Shown one piece after another: positions 33,936-46,400 of a stretch of 64,000 nt of DNA (its first letter is position 1; every line of letters begins with the position of its first letter). Below the pieces are notes generated by a model. It worked only from the letters and a program-made list of their open reading frames with translations. It was not told where the DNA came from and did not search any database. The translations under genes were made by a program, and so were the position numbers. The stretch spans positions 3,660,001-3,724,000 of the forward strand of contig OU612069.1 in NCBI GenBank assembly GCA_914767715.1, read 5' to 3'. The stretch is from Membranipora membranacea (taxonomy: Eukaryota > Bryozoa > Gymnolaemata > Cheilostomatida > Membraniporidae).

Positions 33936-34407
33936 GTCTATAAGTCTTCTATGAAACTTCGACCAAGACTCTGGATATGCAACGGGTACAACTGTGCTAA
34001 ATGAACACCCTGCTGTTACTCAATACTGCCGTCATCATGGAAATATCACAGTATATAAATGACTCCACTTTTTCGACAGATCGATGATCGATTCACGAAT
34101 GTAGCTTTCGATTTGGAACAGAATATAATTTTATTGCCTAAAAACGAACATGTCATGTGATTATGTAACAATACAATCAGCATTAAAGAACACAACATAC
34201 ATTATATCATTGGCAATTCCATCATGACATCACTTCCTGCAGCAGGTAGGAAAGCATTAAAGGGCCACAGTGACCATATTTATGACAAGTTGAATCGTTT
34301 TTTCAGGCATGTGGTCGACACCGATTTAGGTTGGAAAAGCACAGTAACCTATGTTCAAAATATATACAGCTACTTACAATGTCTAGCCTCAGTATCATTA
34401 TTATTGA

Positions 34408-37400
34408 CTAAACAGGTGCGGGCTGCGCAGAGCCACCCTCTAACACCCTGAGTTCTTGTTGGAATTTTTGTATAGTCTCTCGGGCTTCCTTAAGCCTGTT
34501 ACTCATATCAGTGATTTCACTTCTCACTTTAGTCTTAGCAGCGTTCACCTTGTGTAAAGTCGTCTTCTTCTTTTCTTCAACTGGAAAGAAGAGGAGAGAC
34601 TCATTGTATTTTAGATGCAATGATACAACTAGCACTGAAGTTAAAGATTTAGAAGCTTCATAGTGATCCAATGTGAAAGTCATGAACATTCAAGGCTCAC
34701 ATTTTGAAGGGTTGGTGAAAGAGGGCTGCTGGATACACTTCTATTGATTGCTTTTCAACCTCATACAAAATTATTGTTATTGAGGTACATGGTTTTTGAT
34801 TGAAAGCATTGAAGTTCATTAAACAGGAAGGACTCCCTGACAGTCTAATCCTATGAAAGAAGCTGTTTATCAGAGTTAGAAACACTAAGTTTATTCTAAC
34901 TATCCTTGACTTTAAATTGCGCACACAAGCTGGATCATGCGCTACTTTGCATACTGTTAGGACCCAGTTAATATTAGAGGGGTTGCAAAATCTATCTATA
35001 AGTACTCTATAAGAAGTTGTCTTTTCTATTGTCATGAGCGCGTAACTTTGAATCACGCTGATGACAAAAGAGATCAACAACCTATAATATAAACGTGATA
35101 AGCCAATGCTGACATTTGGCAACCTGTCTATTATTGAACGAGAAACTCAAATAAAACACCATAGAATTACACTGTTAGTCCACACTGACATTGAGATACA
35201 CTATTAACATGTGTATCTCTGATCATTCGAGTCAATTTAGTAGCAGTAGGCCTAACTAACATGTACCAACCCGACTTAATAAAAATGAACAGGGGGCGTC
35301 AGACCAAACTCCTTGTGATGGTACTACTACTAAGTGAATTAATTCACTCTTTTTGATTGGCGATATACATGCGATAGTGTATAATGCGATCAGTGTGCCG
35401 TTAGTCACTAACTTACAGTCTATATCGTGTTTATAAGGAGCGAGGGTGAGAGGTCGAGTATTAGTCAGACACTGATGCATCATAGCAGAGGGTTCCTGGA
35501 ATACTAACTCATCATAAATCTCATTCACAAGGTGCTTCTTCCCTAACATTACATTAGAGTCGGTGTGGAATAACTTCAACTGGTGATATATCGTAACCTG
35601 AAACCAGAGAGACGAGCAATCATGATAATAATATTACAATATGTATATCATTATTATGTTATGATATAATAATATGTAGTGTTGTCATCCATGGATATAG
35701 AACTTTTACATAAGAGTCCATGTGAAATAAGTACAACTGATGGTATATTGTTACGTGAATCTGAAATGGAATGGAGAAACACAAAATGAGCGTAACTTGC
35801 AGGTATATTCGGTTTGAAGGAGAAAGGTTAGCATGTTAGTTTGAGGTGTAAGGGTGAAATATTTCTGGTATGCTCCAAACCAAACACATGTAAATTTATG
35901 TTCTAGAGGAAAAAACAAGTTATGCTATTTCTTATATCAGAAGAAACAAGTTATACTAACCGGTCGCTCATTAGGATCCTGAAAGTGTATTTTGATGACG
36001 ATCTCAAATTCTCCCCATCCAGTCTCCGTCACTTCATATGGAGGTTTTGTGATTACTGCAACAGATTATAAGAACTGAGAAACCAAAATAGGAGGTACAG
36101 ATAATCTTAATTTCAAATACTCAATTACCCAGCTCCATTTTGCCATGAAACGTCAGCGAATCAAACTATGGGGTAAAGCTAATAGTCCTGCGTACTATGC
36201 TTTTGTTATCATAAGTTCTAGCGATTGTTTCGATACTTCATGAAAGTTTGTTTTATCAAATAACTGATTTTATGATTTATTTCACCAGTTGACAATAAAT
36301 GACTTTGACATTGTACGCTACCTCTGGTTGATGTTGTGTAGCTTTCATGAAGTTTGAAGCTAACTTTCTTCACGTAAGATGACATGTCTTCGTTCTCATA
36401 AGGCTTCAGCATCACTGTCCACTACAAACACAAAGAGACACCACAATATATAATCAAACTCAATAAAAAAAACTTAATATGTTATGGTTCAATTAACAGC
36501 TAGGGGTGGAACGGATCAGGGTTAGGCAACCTCGGATCGGATATCGGATCAGTCGAGAAATTCAACCTCGGATCGGATCCGGATAACGCGTACAAAAGCT
36601 TAGTCCAAGCAGCTGTACTTTTGCACCATAATATACAGTTAAGGTCATTGAATACATGGATAAACAGCATCAACAATCTTTTACCTGAACCATTACCCTA
36701 ATTTAAATGCTCATGTATCTGCTTGGATATAATACTTTACAAGGACCAACTTATCACTCAAACAGCCACGGTGCAAGGATCACACAAACAGTTTATTTGA
36801 AAGTATCATTTAATGAGTACAAAGATCTCTTGACTCAATTTGCCAGGATCACTCAAACCCCGATGTTTGTAATCACTGAGTTTGAACAAACTCCCTGCTC
36901 ATATGTCCCAAACTCTCTGCTGTGATTAGGATAGGAATTGTCCTCCTAATTTGAAGAAGAGGATAACCTTGTACATCAAACTAGATAGTTTGTTACAGGG
37001 AACATCATTGGACAAAAATTAAGTCCCTATTCACAACGATCTGAGTAAAGATGCTTCTCTCAATTTCAGCAGAAAAACACATCCATCAAATTTAATCAGC
37101 AACAATATAATTAGCTATGGAAATAAGATAGGTATTGATTGCCTACTGATCACCACTGAGTGCTTTCAGCCAAACTCCATTATCTAATCTGAACCACAAA
37201 TTAATGACTATCATATCCGAAATTCAACTCCAACCTCAAGACGTCGTTCCACCCTATTAACAGCCAGGATATAATTCAGATGAAACGCATCCATTGTACG
37301 AACGATCGCCTCAACTTTTAGGTAAATGTCGTCAGAAGGCAACCTTTATCATTCAGAACTCCTGGTCATTATGGCGAGAAAAATTGTTAATAACAGCTAA

Positions 37401-38338
37401 TTCTTAATACATTCCACTGTCACCTAATTTAGATTAATCAGGAAAAAGTTTGGTGGTCCCAAGATGTTTTGAATTTAGTGGAGTGCACTGTGTCGATGGT
37501 AAAAATGAGACACAGACTGGAGTTGTGTTCCTAAATTGTCTGTTATTCAATGAGCAGACAATTTCCATTTATTTAGATCATCATATTTGACCAAAGAGTT
37601 AACTCCTTGATTTGACTTAACTTGTGGATCACTTTGATTTGTTAAGTTGTATTCCGGTATGTGAATGATTGTGACTGCAAAAAAAAACATCTCCCGTATA
37701 TTTCAATATAAATATGTTAAATACAACTCAGTCTTCAGAATGTTTTGCCCAAATATCATCAAGCCATTATTTACTAGGTTTTTTACATACCTGATGTGTA
37801 TGCCCATCCTCCTCTCTTTTCTTACCAAAGTGTTTGGCTATGTTACCATATATGATTGGTTTAACTACAGTAACACCCTGTCAACAGAGGTTACAAATAT
37901 AAAATGTAAAATATATCCTTCACTCTATGTATGCTTGATAATATTTCCTATGAAGATCCTGCATGTGGGTCGCTCAGACAATAGACCCTTCAAGACTACC
38001 CAAAGACCAAAGCATATTATAGTCAGGCAGTTGTGAAATCGAACTTCAGTTCAGATTTGCATTTGCTCTGGATTACGGAAATATTCATAGATTTAAATAA
38101 TGCGTTGCAACGAAAGCTTCTACTAATATTATTTCATCTGTAGGCTGTAACAGAACAGAATAACGATTGCTGATATGATATGAATCAGGCCTACATTGCA
38201 GAGTTTTGATGCGAATACATTTAAATAAATAAAAAGTGAGGACACTCGAACAGATAAATGGAAAATACCTAATGATTGTAAAATTACCTTAACCCTTCCG
38301 CCGCCATCTGGTCCAAACTCCACAGCGACATTAGTCAT
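34408..38338 (-). CDS. YEATS4: YEATS4/GAS41, YEATS-domain chromatin reader, complete, six exons
   Basis: Exons in transcription order: 38338-38288, 37877-37791, 36421-36322, 36055-35961, 35597-35420ish, 34580-34408. All have GT-AG boundaries and compatible phases, giving about 226 aa (the family is about 227). The YEATS domain binds acylated or acetylated histone H3 tails, and the protein is a subunit of TIP60/p400 and SRCAP-type remodelling complexes. Motifs run in family order: [96 protein letters not shown]. The C-terminal coiled coil ([19 protein letters not shown]) used in complex assembly is present. A possible poly(A) signal (tttatt on the plus strand) lies near 34,130. It is convergent with the pseudo-PMM gene, stops about 700 bases apart. 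The second intron end carries no damage; the gene looks functional. Confidence 0.95.
37988..38034. mobile_element. MITE M1 half copy
   Basis: The sequence caagactacccaaagaccaa through ttatagtcaggcag matches one end of the M1 family (27,163 and 42,269). It lies in the first intron of YEATS4. Confidence 0.7.
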
Positions 38339-38675
38339 CTCAGCTGTGAGTGGTGATAAAGTCAGCAGGACAACCTACAGTAATTAAAAGGAAAAATAAA
38401 AATGTCTTGAAAGATTAATTGAAAGGCATAAATCTTAACAAGCAGATGCATGCCGATACAGAAGTAGATGAATTGCTGGACATTCGCAAATTAAAGGCGT
38501 GTAAGTCCCATCGGCCCTATAGTGTGTCACCACTAGCACTGCTATTCCTTGTTTTATTTTTTTGAGGATGATCGCCAAGTTCATGTTTTTGATGGTACCG
38601 GCAATATGGCAAACCCATTATCCACTATTAATCAATCCAGGTCGGCCAGGGTGAAAAACCCGCAACAGCTAAGGG

Positions 38676-38760
38676 ATCAGGGATAGCTCAGTGCTAGAGG
38701 CGTCTGACTTGATATCAAATGGTCCCAGAGACGAGCCCCACCAGGAGCACTCAGTTTGTT
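38676..38760 (+). mobile_element. tRNA-like SINE head, degenerate
   Basis: gggatagctcagtgctagagg resembles a tRNA D-arm/A box, and gtcccagagacgagcccc, 30 bases on, resembles a damaged B box. A SINE remnant is more likely than a tRNA gene because no acceptor stem closes. Confidence 0.4.
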
Positions 38761-39635
38761 TGGTACTACCTGATATGACTGCCGTGGGCCATTCACCATA
38801 GCCGACCAATTAATGGATGCGGACAGCCACACATGACAAAGACACAGCAACAATATATTATGAATGAGCTGTAAATAAATATAATTATTCAGCATTATAT
38901 TAGGCCTATTAAGTGGTCTTAGCGGACTTCTGTCTGTGTAGGCACTCTACTCCAACAGTGTCCCAACTGGCCGCAATGCAATTTCTTTCAATATATAGTA
39001 CAAGCTATGCATGTTGAGCATAACATTTATGCAGAAACATATATCGGTAATAGTATGATTGATGATATGATTGCTATCTGGCCAAAAAGAGACATTTTCA
39101 CACAAATTTATTTGATCACAGAAACTTCTAGTGGGAACTGTGTTGTGTGTGTTCAAGGAGTTAACTCCTTGGTGTGTTCTAAGGGTTCCCCCTCAGCGAG
39201 CCTCATATATTTCTTAATTGGCACTATAATAATGCCTTCTCCAGATGAGAACCAATTTAATTTTACCTTATATAATATAATGTGTCTGACAATGCTTTAC
39301 CTCTCCCTCCCTGGTTTTTGAGATACTTTTACACACAACCTGTAGTAATTAAAATGTAATTACTCCCAACCAACGCTTTCTACATTGATAATTGCAGAAT
39401 GTTATTATCAACTTTATTTACTCTGTGTATTTATCTCCTCTAGCCAGAAAAATAGCACACTATCTTAGTTAAAACTTTGAAAAGGTGGGGTGCAAACATT
39501 GGCATTTATCTGGGAACTGGCGCGTTCTGGGCTGTCGCTGACACATAGTCGGAAAACCCTGACTGGCATTCTGGGATGCCATCGGCTAAGCCGGAAAAAC
39601 CCATGACTGGTGGTATTCCACTACATATATCGAGC

Positions 39636-39805
39636 ATACATACAGATGGTCAACTGGCCATTACAACTAACTTGCTCAACTAACTGACCTAAACTAGGTT
39701 ACTCACTTGCCTTTCATGGTACTCATATTGAGCTCATACAGATGGTCAACTGGCAATTACGATTCACTAGCTCACTTATCTGACCTAACAAGGTTACACA
39801 CTTAT
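39636..39805. repeat. Tandem duplication of a ~85-95-bp unit
   Basis: Two copies of catacagatggtcaactgg...ctgacctaa...aggttac.cact (about 39,648-39,720 and 39,736-39,802), roughly 80% alike by eye. Confidence 0.7.
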
Positions 39806-41190
39806 CACACACCATTGGTATCCATTCCATTCATACTACTCTCACCTGGATGTGGGGAAATCTGCTACTTAAAGACTTTGACTGTACAATAGCCTTGCAT
39901 CAGCCCATCATTCGTCACCTTATTATTCAACAGGCAGTGCTCATATTTTAATACTTTTAATACCACTGTTAGTTGCCTATTTTAGTTATTCACTGTAATC
40001 AATTGATATTATTAGTTTTGGGTATAAACCCTCACATGCTTTATACCCAGCGGACGCTTTTGCTGTCGGCAGTTGGATGTTTAATGTTATCCAGGCCACA
40101 TGTGTACTAAAATACTTCGCATTCACACACTCAGAGGTAACACATTACAATCATTATTCACAAACACACAAACAGAGTATTACTGTCTGGCTGGTTGCCA
40201 CTGTATTACTGAAGCACATTCTTCCATATTTTATGTCTGGCTGGTAGCCTTTCTTAACTAATTTTTACTCAGTCATTTTTCGAATTAAGAGCCGTCGGGA
40301 AGGTACAGTAAACTGTACCCGCCTCAACCACAGGAAGATAAATTTCCCGACATGGACATACTGACAGACACACTCGACATCTATCTCTCTGGTAATTATT
40401 ATTTACATCTAAACCTTCTTGCATACAGATATAAATCTTAGCTGGGCTAAGTTGAACCACCTTGCGATTGCTTTCAACTACGTATCACAGTTTTCCTCTT
40501 CCAAAACCTGTCACAGACGAAGGTTTAGGAAATGTTCTATGATTATTTTCTTGTGTTTTAGTTTTTTTCTTTTTGCTCTTCTCATCCGGAAATGAGCATT
40601 TTGATGAGGGTAATTGTTTGTCCAATGAAAATTAGGTTGACAAATTCATGTTCTTATCAAGTGTTTTGATTGGTTATACTCAGACCAATTGTAATAGAGA
40701 AAAACCATAACAACTCAGTGGGCTTAGAGTTTTTTAGTTAGAGCAAGGATCGTCTTTATCTCATCATTGGTTTAGGGAGCTGTACTTTTAGTCAGCCCAA
40801 GCCCCTCACTGCCACAAATAGGTTTATACTCTAGGAACCTCACATTCTGCTTCTTTACCTGGGACACTGGTTATTAATTGGGCCAGTCAAAATATCTGGC
40901 TCTTAGTAGCTCATTATGTCAGGTAGGCCTGCTTTTATAACTCCAAGTCCAACTTACTGTGAGTGTGTGTAGTGCAGCTAGTTAGTAAAAGTAGGTAAGC
41001 CTGTCGTGTAGTCTAGTCAGTAGAGAAGAAGAAGAGCATCTTCTACCACCCTACTGACTACTCCCCAGTTAGTCACTACTAGATACCACCACTCAGTCAG
41101 TCTACTCTCAGGCAGTCATCATTGGTTGGTAGGGATCAAACACTCTCATCATTATTAGATCGTATACTCATTAGTCTTGACCACCATAGT

Positions 41191-41272
41191 CATCTGGAGT
41201 AAAAAGCATGTATACTTTGCCATTTTCCATGATCAGCACTGGCAAAGTACACATACTTGTAACTCCAGATGC
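41191..41272. repeat. Fold-back sequence, 82 bp
   Basis: catctggagt...catgtatactttgcca pairs with tggcaaagtacacatacttg...actccagatg around a 17-base loop. It could be a very short MITE or a remnant. Confidence 0.7.
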
Positions 41273-42268
41273 CTTTGGCCTGGACCACTGATCTGAACTG
41301 AAAGAACCGACAAGTCAGTGATCTTCCGCAGACCACTGAATTGTTGGTTCTATTACATGCCTGCTTGTAACTGCCTGTTACAAAGCAAGAATTTAATAGT
41401 GCAAATCTTGCCCATCCATCATGTAAATAATGATAATCATCCATGATAAACCACCCCAAGAACAAAAAATAAACTATCACAGGATGGGCTACAGCTCTAC
41501 GCCAAAAAACCTGGAACCAGTTCAAGTATGTACCCCTATACTTGCAAGCCTGCATGTATTTTGCCCATGTCCACTTTCAACCTCGCAAAACATAGGGATA
41601 TGGGCAAACTAAATATATGTTTGCAAATCCAAGTGGCACCATAACATGCTCAACTAGGCCTATCCCCTGGCAATCAGATATTCAGGCAAGGTCACGTGGC
41701 CAAGGCAACTGATACGCCTTGAAGGCCTGTTCTCAATAGAAGCAACCTATGAAACATGCTTTCAAAGCAATAATTGCTTGCTTGGTCGTATTTTGTAACG
41801 ATGGTTGCTAAAATACAGCCAATTACTGTCCGGTGCTTAAACAGCACTTAATTGCTGCTAGATCATCATCTTTATAGTGGAGAGAGATTATCCCCTTAGG
41901 GTACAAGTACTGGGGCCATAGTACTCAATCCGCAACATACACATTTTTAGTCCCGTTCCGCAAGGTCCTGGCTAGGGAGAATGGTGTGCCAATGCCAAAA
42001 TGGAAATGATTGCCGGCGCCGAGAATTGAACATGGATCTCAAATATCACAAGCCCATATCATTAGACCACTCCTGACTCTTGCTCCTAGATCACTGTTGT
42101 ATAAAGATCAGCATACTACCAAGAGACTGAACTCTAATTGGAAATGATAAATCCAAATGCCTCTCAGTCCATTGCCAAAGCCATAAGGCCATGTGATCCT
42201 GCCTGCGTCTCTGGGTGGTTCTGGGTGGCAGAAGGGGAACTTTGAAGCCGTTGTTTGGAAACATTACA

Positions 42269-42368
42269 TTAAAGACTACCCAAAGACCAACGCATGTTAT
42301 AGTCAGGAATAACTTTATCATGAGTAACTGCATGACTGCTACATGTATTGGTCTTGGGTAGGCTTTAA
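42269..42368. mobile_element. TTAA-ended MITE (family M1), short copy
   Basis: Ends ttaaagactacccaaagacc and ggtcttgggtaggctttaa form a perfect-looking terminal inverted repeat including TTAA at both ends; total 100 bp. The internal sequence is shorter than in the 27,163 copy. Confidence 0.8.
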
Positions 42369-43171
42369 GCATTTAAAGCATCCATGAAATTAAGACTGGA
42401 ATTGTCAAAGCTGTTTCTCCAGCTAATAAGCTTCCAAACAAGCCCAACATTGACCCTCTAGGATCACCAGAAGCTGTGTTATGAGTCATTGAAATTGAAC
42501 CTTTCAATATTCGCTTGTAAGATTGTAAAGCCTGGTTGGTTTCGACCAATAATCGACATCTTTTGTATATGGAACCATTAAAGTTAACCCAACTTTTCTC
42601 GACCCAAAAATCTACGGTAATCTCTTTCAATTTTTTGCTTTGGCTTAATCTCTATGATGACATGAGCTTTGTCGCATTACAACTCATTTCATCGACTTTT
42701 GTTGCAACTACATGAGTCCGAAGTTTCTAATGGTAGACATATACGCAAAATTTATGGTTATGACATCATATTCCCCTTACGCAAGGCTCGCGAGCGCCAG
42801 CGAGGCCTTACTTTGATAAGTTGTAACTTCAGTCCTAGTTGCAATTGAGCTGTTCTTGGGCTCATTTTGAAGCTGATAAGCTGGAGCAGTTCCTCTGATT
42901 ATTTTAAGTTTTATTTCATGGATGCTTAAGATGAGTGAGAAACTACTTGTACACTAGGGCCAAATTAACTTGTCTGCATAGTTTGCCTGCTCTACTAATG
43001 TTCATTCTGCAGCAGCTTCATGGCTAAGCAATTTCTTCCATGAACGATGATATTCTTGCAAGTCTTATGTCTGCATGACACATTTAGGTATTCCAACAAT
43101 AACCTGGCTGTACCTTGTATCCACTGGTTAGTAATTGAGTTGTCTCATGTGCAGTGCACAACCTTGGTATC

Positions 43172-43412
43172 TAGTCCGGTGGCAGCTTATGCAAAATGTG
43201 GCTCAAAATGCACCTTCATTTACGATTTTGGATGGATAAGGTTTGTCAGTTGTTTCTGATACAGCTAAGCTGAGGCTTTGAGCTATAAGTGTAATGAACA
43301 GTATTACCGTTTTGATCAGCGCTAATATCTGTATCAGAAACAACTGACAAACCTTATCCATCCACAATCGTAAATGGAAGTGATAAGATAGGATGGGGCT
43401 GCCACCGGACTA
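43172..43412. mobile_element. Fold-back MITE (family M3), 241 bp, TA at both ends
   Basis: tagtccggtggcagc at the left and gctgccaccggacta at the right are exact inverted repeats. An inner block (catttacgattttggatggataaggtttgtcagttgtttctgatac) is repeated inverted at about 43,330-43,378 almost perfectly. The ends fit TA target duplication (Tc1/mariner type), which is an inference. It lies 78 bases before the ATG of the LicD-like gene, in its promoter, 5' UTR or first intron. Confidence 0.8.
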
Positions 43413-43489
43413 TTCTGGCCTACAAATGTTGAGATCACTGTTTCATATTTTAGCTACCCCTAACTAATTTTTGTTGTTTACAGAGTAAA

Positions 43490-46400
43490 ATGAAGTCACC
43501 ACGGGCACATCTCTGGCTAACATGGAGGAACATTGCCATAATAATCTCATGTACCCTTCTACTGCTCAGCGTAATATGCATTCCATTGTTTGTGATAAAA
43601 ATACAACAATTCAAGATGTCCGCCCTCGAGATCTGTAACTCAACGTAAGTAGAATTTTTAATTGGAGGGGGGGGGGGGTGTTTCAATTAGAAAAATCAGG
43701 GAAGATGCTAAAGAATCAAATTTAGCAAAGAACCATGCGCTTCTAGTCTTTCAGCGCCGAAAACTCGTTTTAAAATCGTTCACCCAAGAATCAAGAGATG
43801 CAAATAATTTGGATTTTATTAAAAGACTCCCTGGGAACCACTGTCTGTTTAAAAAGTGATGGTTCTATTCTCTAGTTAATTGACACCATTGTATGCCTTT
43901 AACACACCTTAGAGATCGTACCATTCATATGTAGCAGAACATTTTATGCTGGTAGCCTGCTGAGTTTCAGAGAAGAGAGAAGATGTTAATTATTGATTGA
44001 TAATAAAGACATACCAATATAGATCATCAAATCTTTCTTTTTTGCGTATGGGTTCAACAGGCGCGTTTGGGGTTTTATTAGCTGATGTGGGTGCCTCCAT
44101 CCATCATCACAAATTGCTGATGTGGTTTACCTTCACATCTATTACTGTAAAATGCATATCAATGACCTTGTCGTGTAGGCTATATTCAATTCTACAACAA
44201 CTGAATCAAAGTAGGCTGTTTGTTATCCTGGTTTGACCCACCTGCAAACAGAGAGCAACCTGGCGCAGATACTGCAGCCGTGCCCCTAAGACAACTAATA
44301 TCTCGGCGCCCATGGATCAGGAAGTGGTTATGATATGACAACTTGATTTTAATCAACTATTTCAATCAACCATTGTTTGTTGAAAAAATTGTCACTTAAC
44401 TCAGTTAGGAGAAAAATTTCAAGCAAAAAAAGCTTCTTTTTCATTTGAATCTAGGTAATGACCTTATATAATCGAGTTCCTTTTATCTCGGGAGCTGTGT
44501 TATATCTAATTGGGCAAAGTAGACAGATATTGATACTTGACCATTTGATATTGTCAAGGTGTCCATGTTTTTAAAGACTTAGTCATTTCCATTTTTTTCA
44601 CATGACAGTAAAAGATGGTGGGAGAAGCCTGTAGCCGAGTATGAGTGTCACTCAGGACAAAAATCTCTCGATCAAAGATTAGAATTACTACAGGATATCA
44701 GTAGAGCCTTCACTAATGCATGTAAGTACCATACTTACCGCAATAAGTACTTAATGCAGGGAGAACATACACCAACACCTTGCTCACAATGTCATGGCTT
44801 CATTGATGCAAACTAACATCTACATTTTGAATACTAGAGACTGAGGAAGGGGGGAACTCTGAATGTTAGTTCTCAGATGATCTTATTCAACTCCATGGTT
44901 TCGATGATTTGAAATCAGGCTCCTATATTTTACCCTCTATGGTGAAATTCTGGGGTCTTTTGTGTGTCTCTAACACTGGATTCAATGGCCTCATTCCTAA
45001 GCGGGCGGGCGGGCGGGAGGGTTGGGTGGCGTTAATGTTAGCTTAGAGTTGAGTAATGGTAGTCTTAGGGTGATGTGATGTAAGATGGGAGCTGATATTA
45101 TATAAAGAGAGTTCAAGCAAATTTGAGCTAGCCATAAATTTCACTTTTTCACCCTTGCACAATTAGTAATGGTTTTTTTCTTCCTGCTATTACTTTACTC
45201 GTCCATGGTATATATTTACTCCCACATATTATTATATATATTTATTTATTTACAGATATCGTTCATTGGTTGTGTTACGGTACATTATGGGGAGTGCTCA
45301 GAGGAGGAGAACTCTTAGACTATGATAAAGATGGAGATATATGTACTGTGAGAGTGGGCGAAGACAGAATCATGCACAGTAAGTATAGATTTCGGTAGAG
45401 TGTTGTGTTGTTAAGGTGATTGTGAATGATTACGGTTTTCGGTATCATTATGAAGTTCTAATTTAGATCATATGGCCAAGTTGAGATTGGAAGTTACTAA
45501 AACGGTACTATTTTAATGATAGTCCATACAAACGATACCTTTTTAGTACCTTCCAATCTCAACTTAGAGTGAAAATCAGTTGAAACTGGGCCACTCGCTT
45601 TTAATAAACCTTGTAGCAGTTTTCTTAGTTAGACTGAGGGTTCTAGAATGATACCAAAATCCTGATTCCTTCGCAACTACTTTAAGGAGCTTGCCGTAGA
45701 TTCGAGTAGTAATAAGTAAAGATTTTAGTTGGGTTTTGTTTATGTGCTCACACACTGCCCCAGTTGCTGGTAGTGACATTCCCATATCAACCACACTCAA
45801 ATACCAACAATAGTTTGCTGGTGGTTGATAATGCCACCAACATCTACTTGGATAATGTTTATGGGGCAAAGAGTTGAGGTAATATGCTAGTGGGCTTTTT
45901 TGTTGGAATGGCAATCAATTATCGGTGATATTATGTGACACCCACATGATTTGTCATTACTAGCGTATGAGGGCACACAATTCATGCATTCACATCAAAA
46001 GTCTTACTGTAGTAACAGCAAAAAAATAATTTTGCCCATATTTTCTGAACTTTTTCCTCCCTTCTGTGTTCAGAGCAGGTCTTACTATCACTAAAGCACG
46101 AAAATTAACTGAATAATTTCTAAGTAGGCTTTATTTTCTACTTTTACACTCCCTTTTCATCTCAGAACCTCAAAACATGCAAGTACAACCAGAGAAGGCT
46201 TTGCTACATTTTCAACCCTAACATTTATGCAAATCACTCATATTAACCAGTGGACCATGTATTATTAAATCCAGATGCAATTTAAATTTTTGAGTGAGAT
46301 GGTATTAAATTTGGAAGTTTACCAACTTCATCAAGACAGATTATATCTCCATGGCAGTAGGCAATATTTTATCTTTGATGTTATCACATTTGACTCGCTC

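Larger units (their letters stand above)
38345..43170. other. Intergenic region with repeats, no convincing gene
   Basis: Between YEATS4 (minus) and the LicD-like gene (plus), both reading away from this region. I find no multi-exon coding pattern on either strand. It holds tRNA-like remnants, a tandem duplication, fold-back sequences and an M1 MITE (listed separately). The promoters of both flanking genes should lie at its ends. Confidence 0.5.

Noticed and set aside
39007-39321. 104-codon open frame as a gene
   Set aside because: It has low-complexity hydrophobic content, no exon boundaries and no partner exons.
42010-42075. Another tRNA-derived SINE head on the minus strand
   Set aside because: Only weak box-like words (gagtggtctaatg and gttcaattctc); too degenerate to list as a feature.
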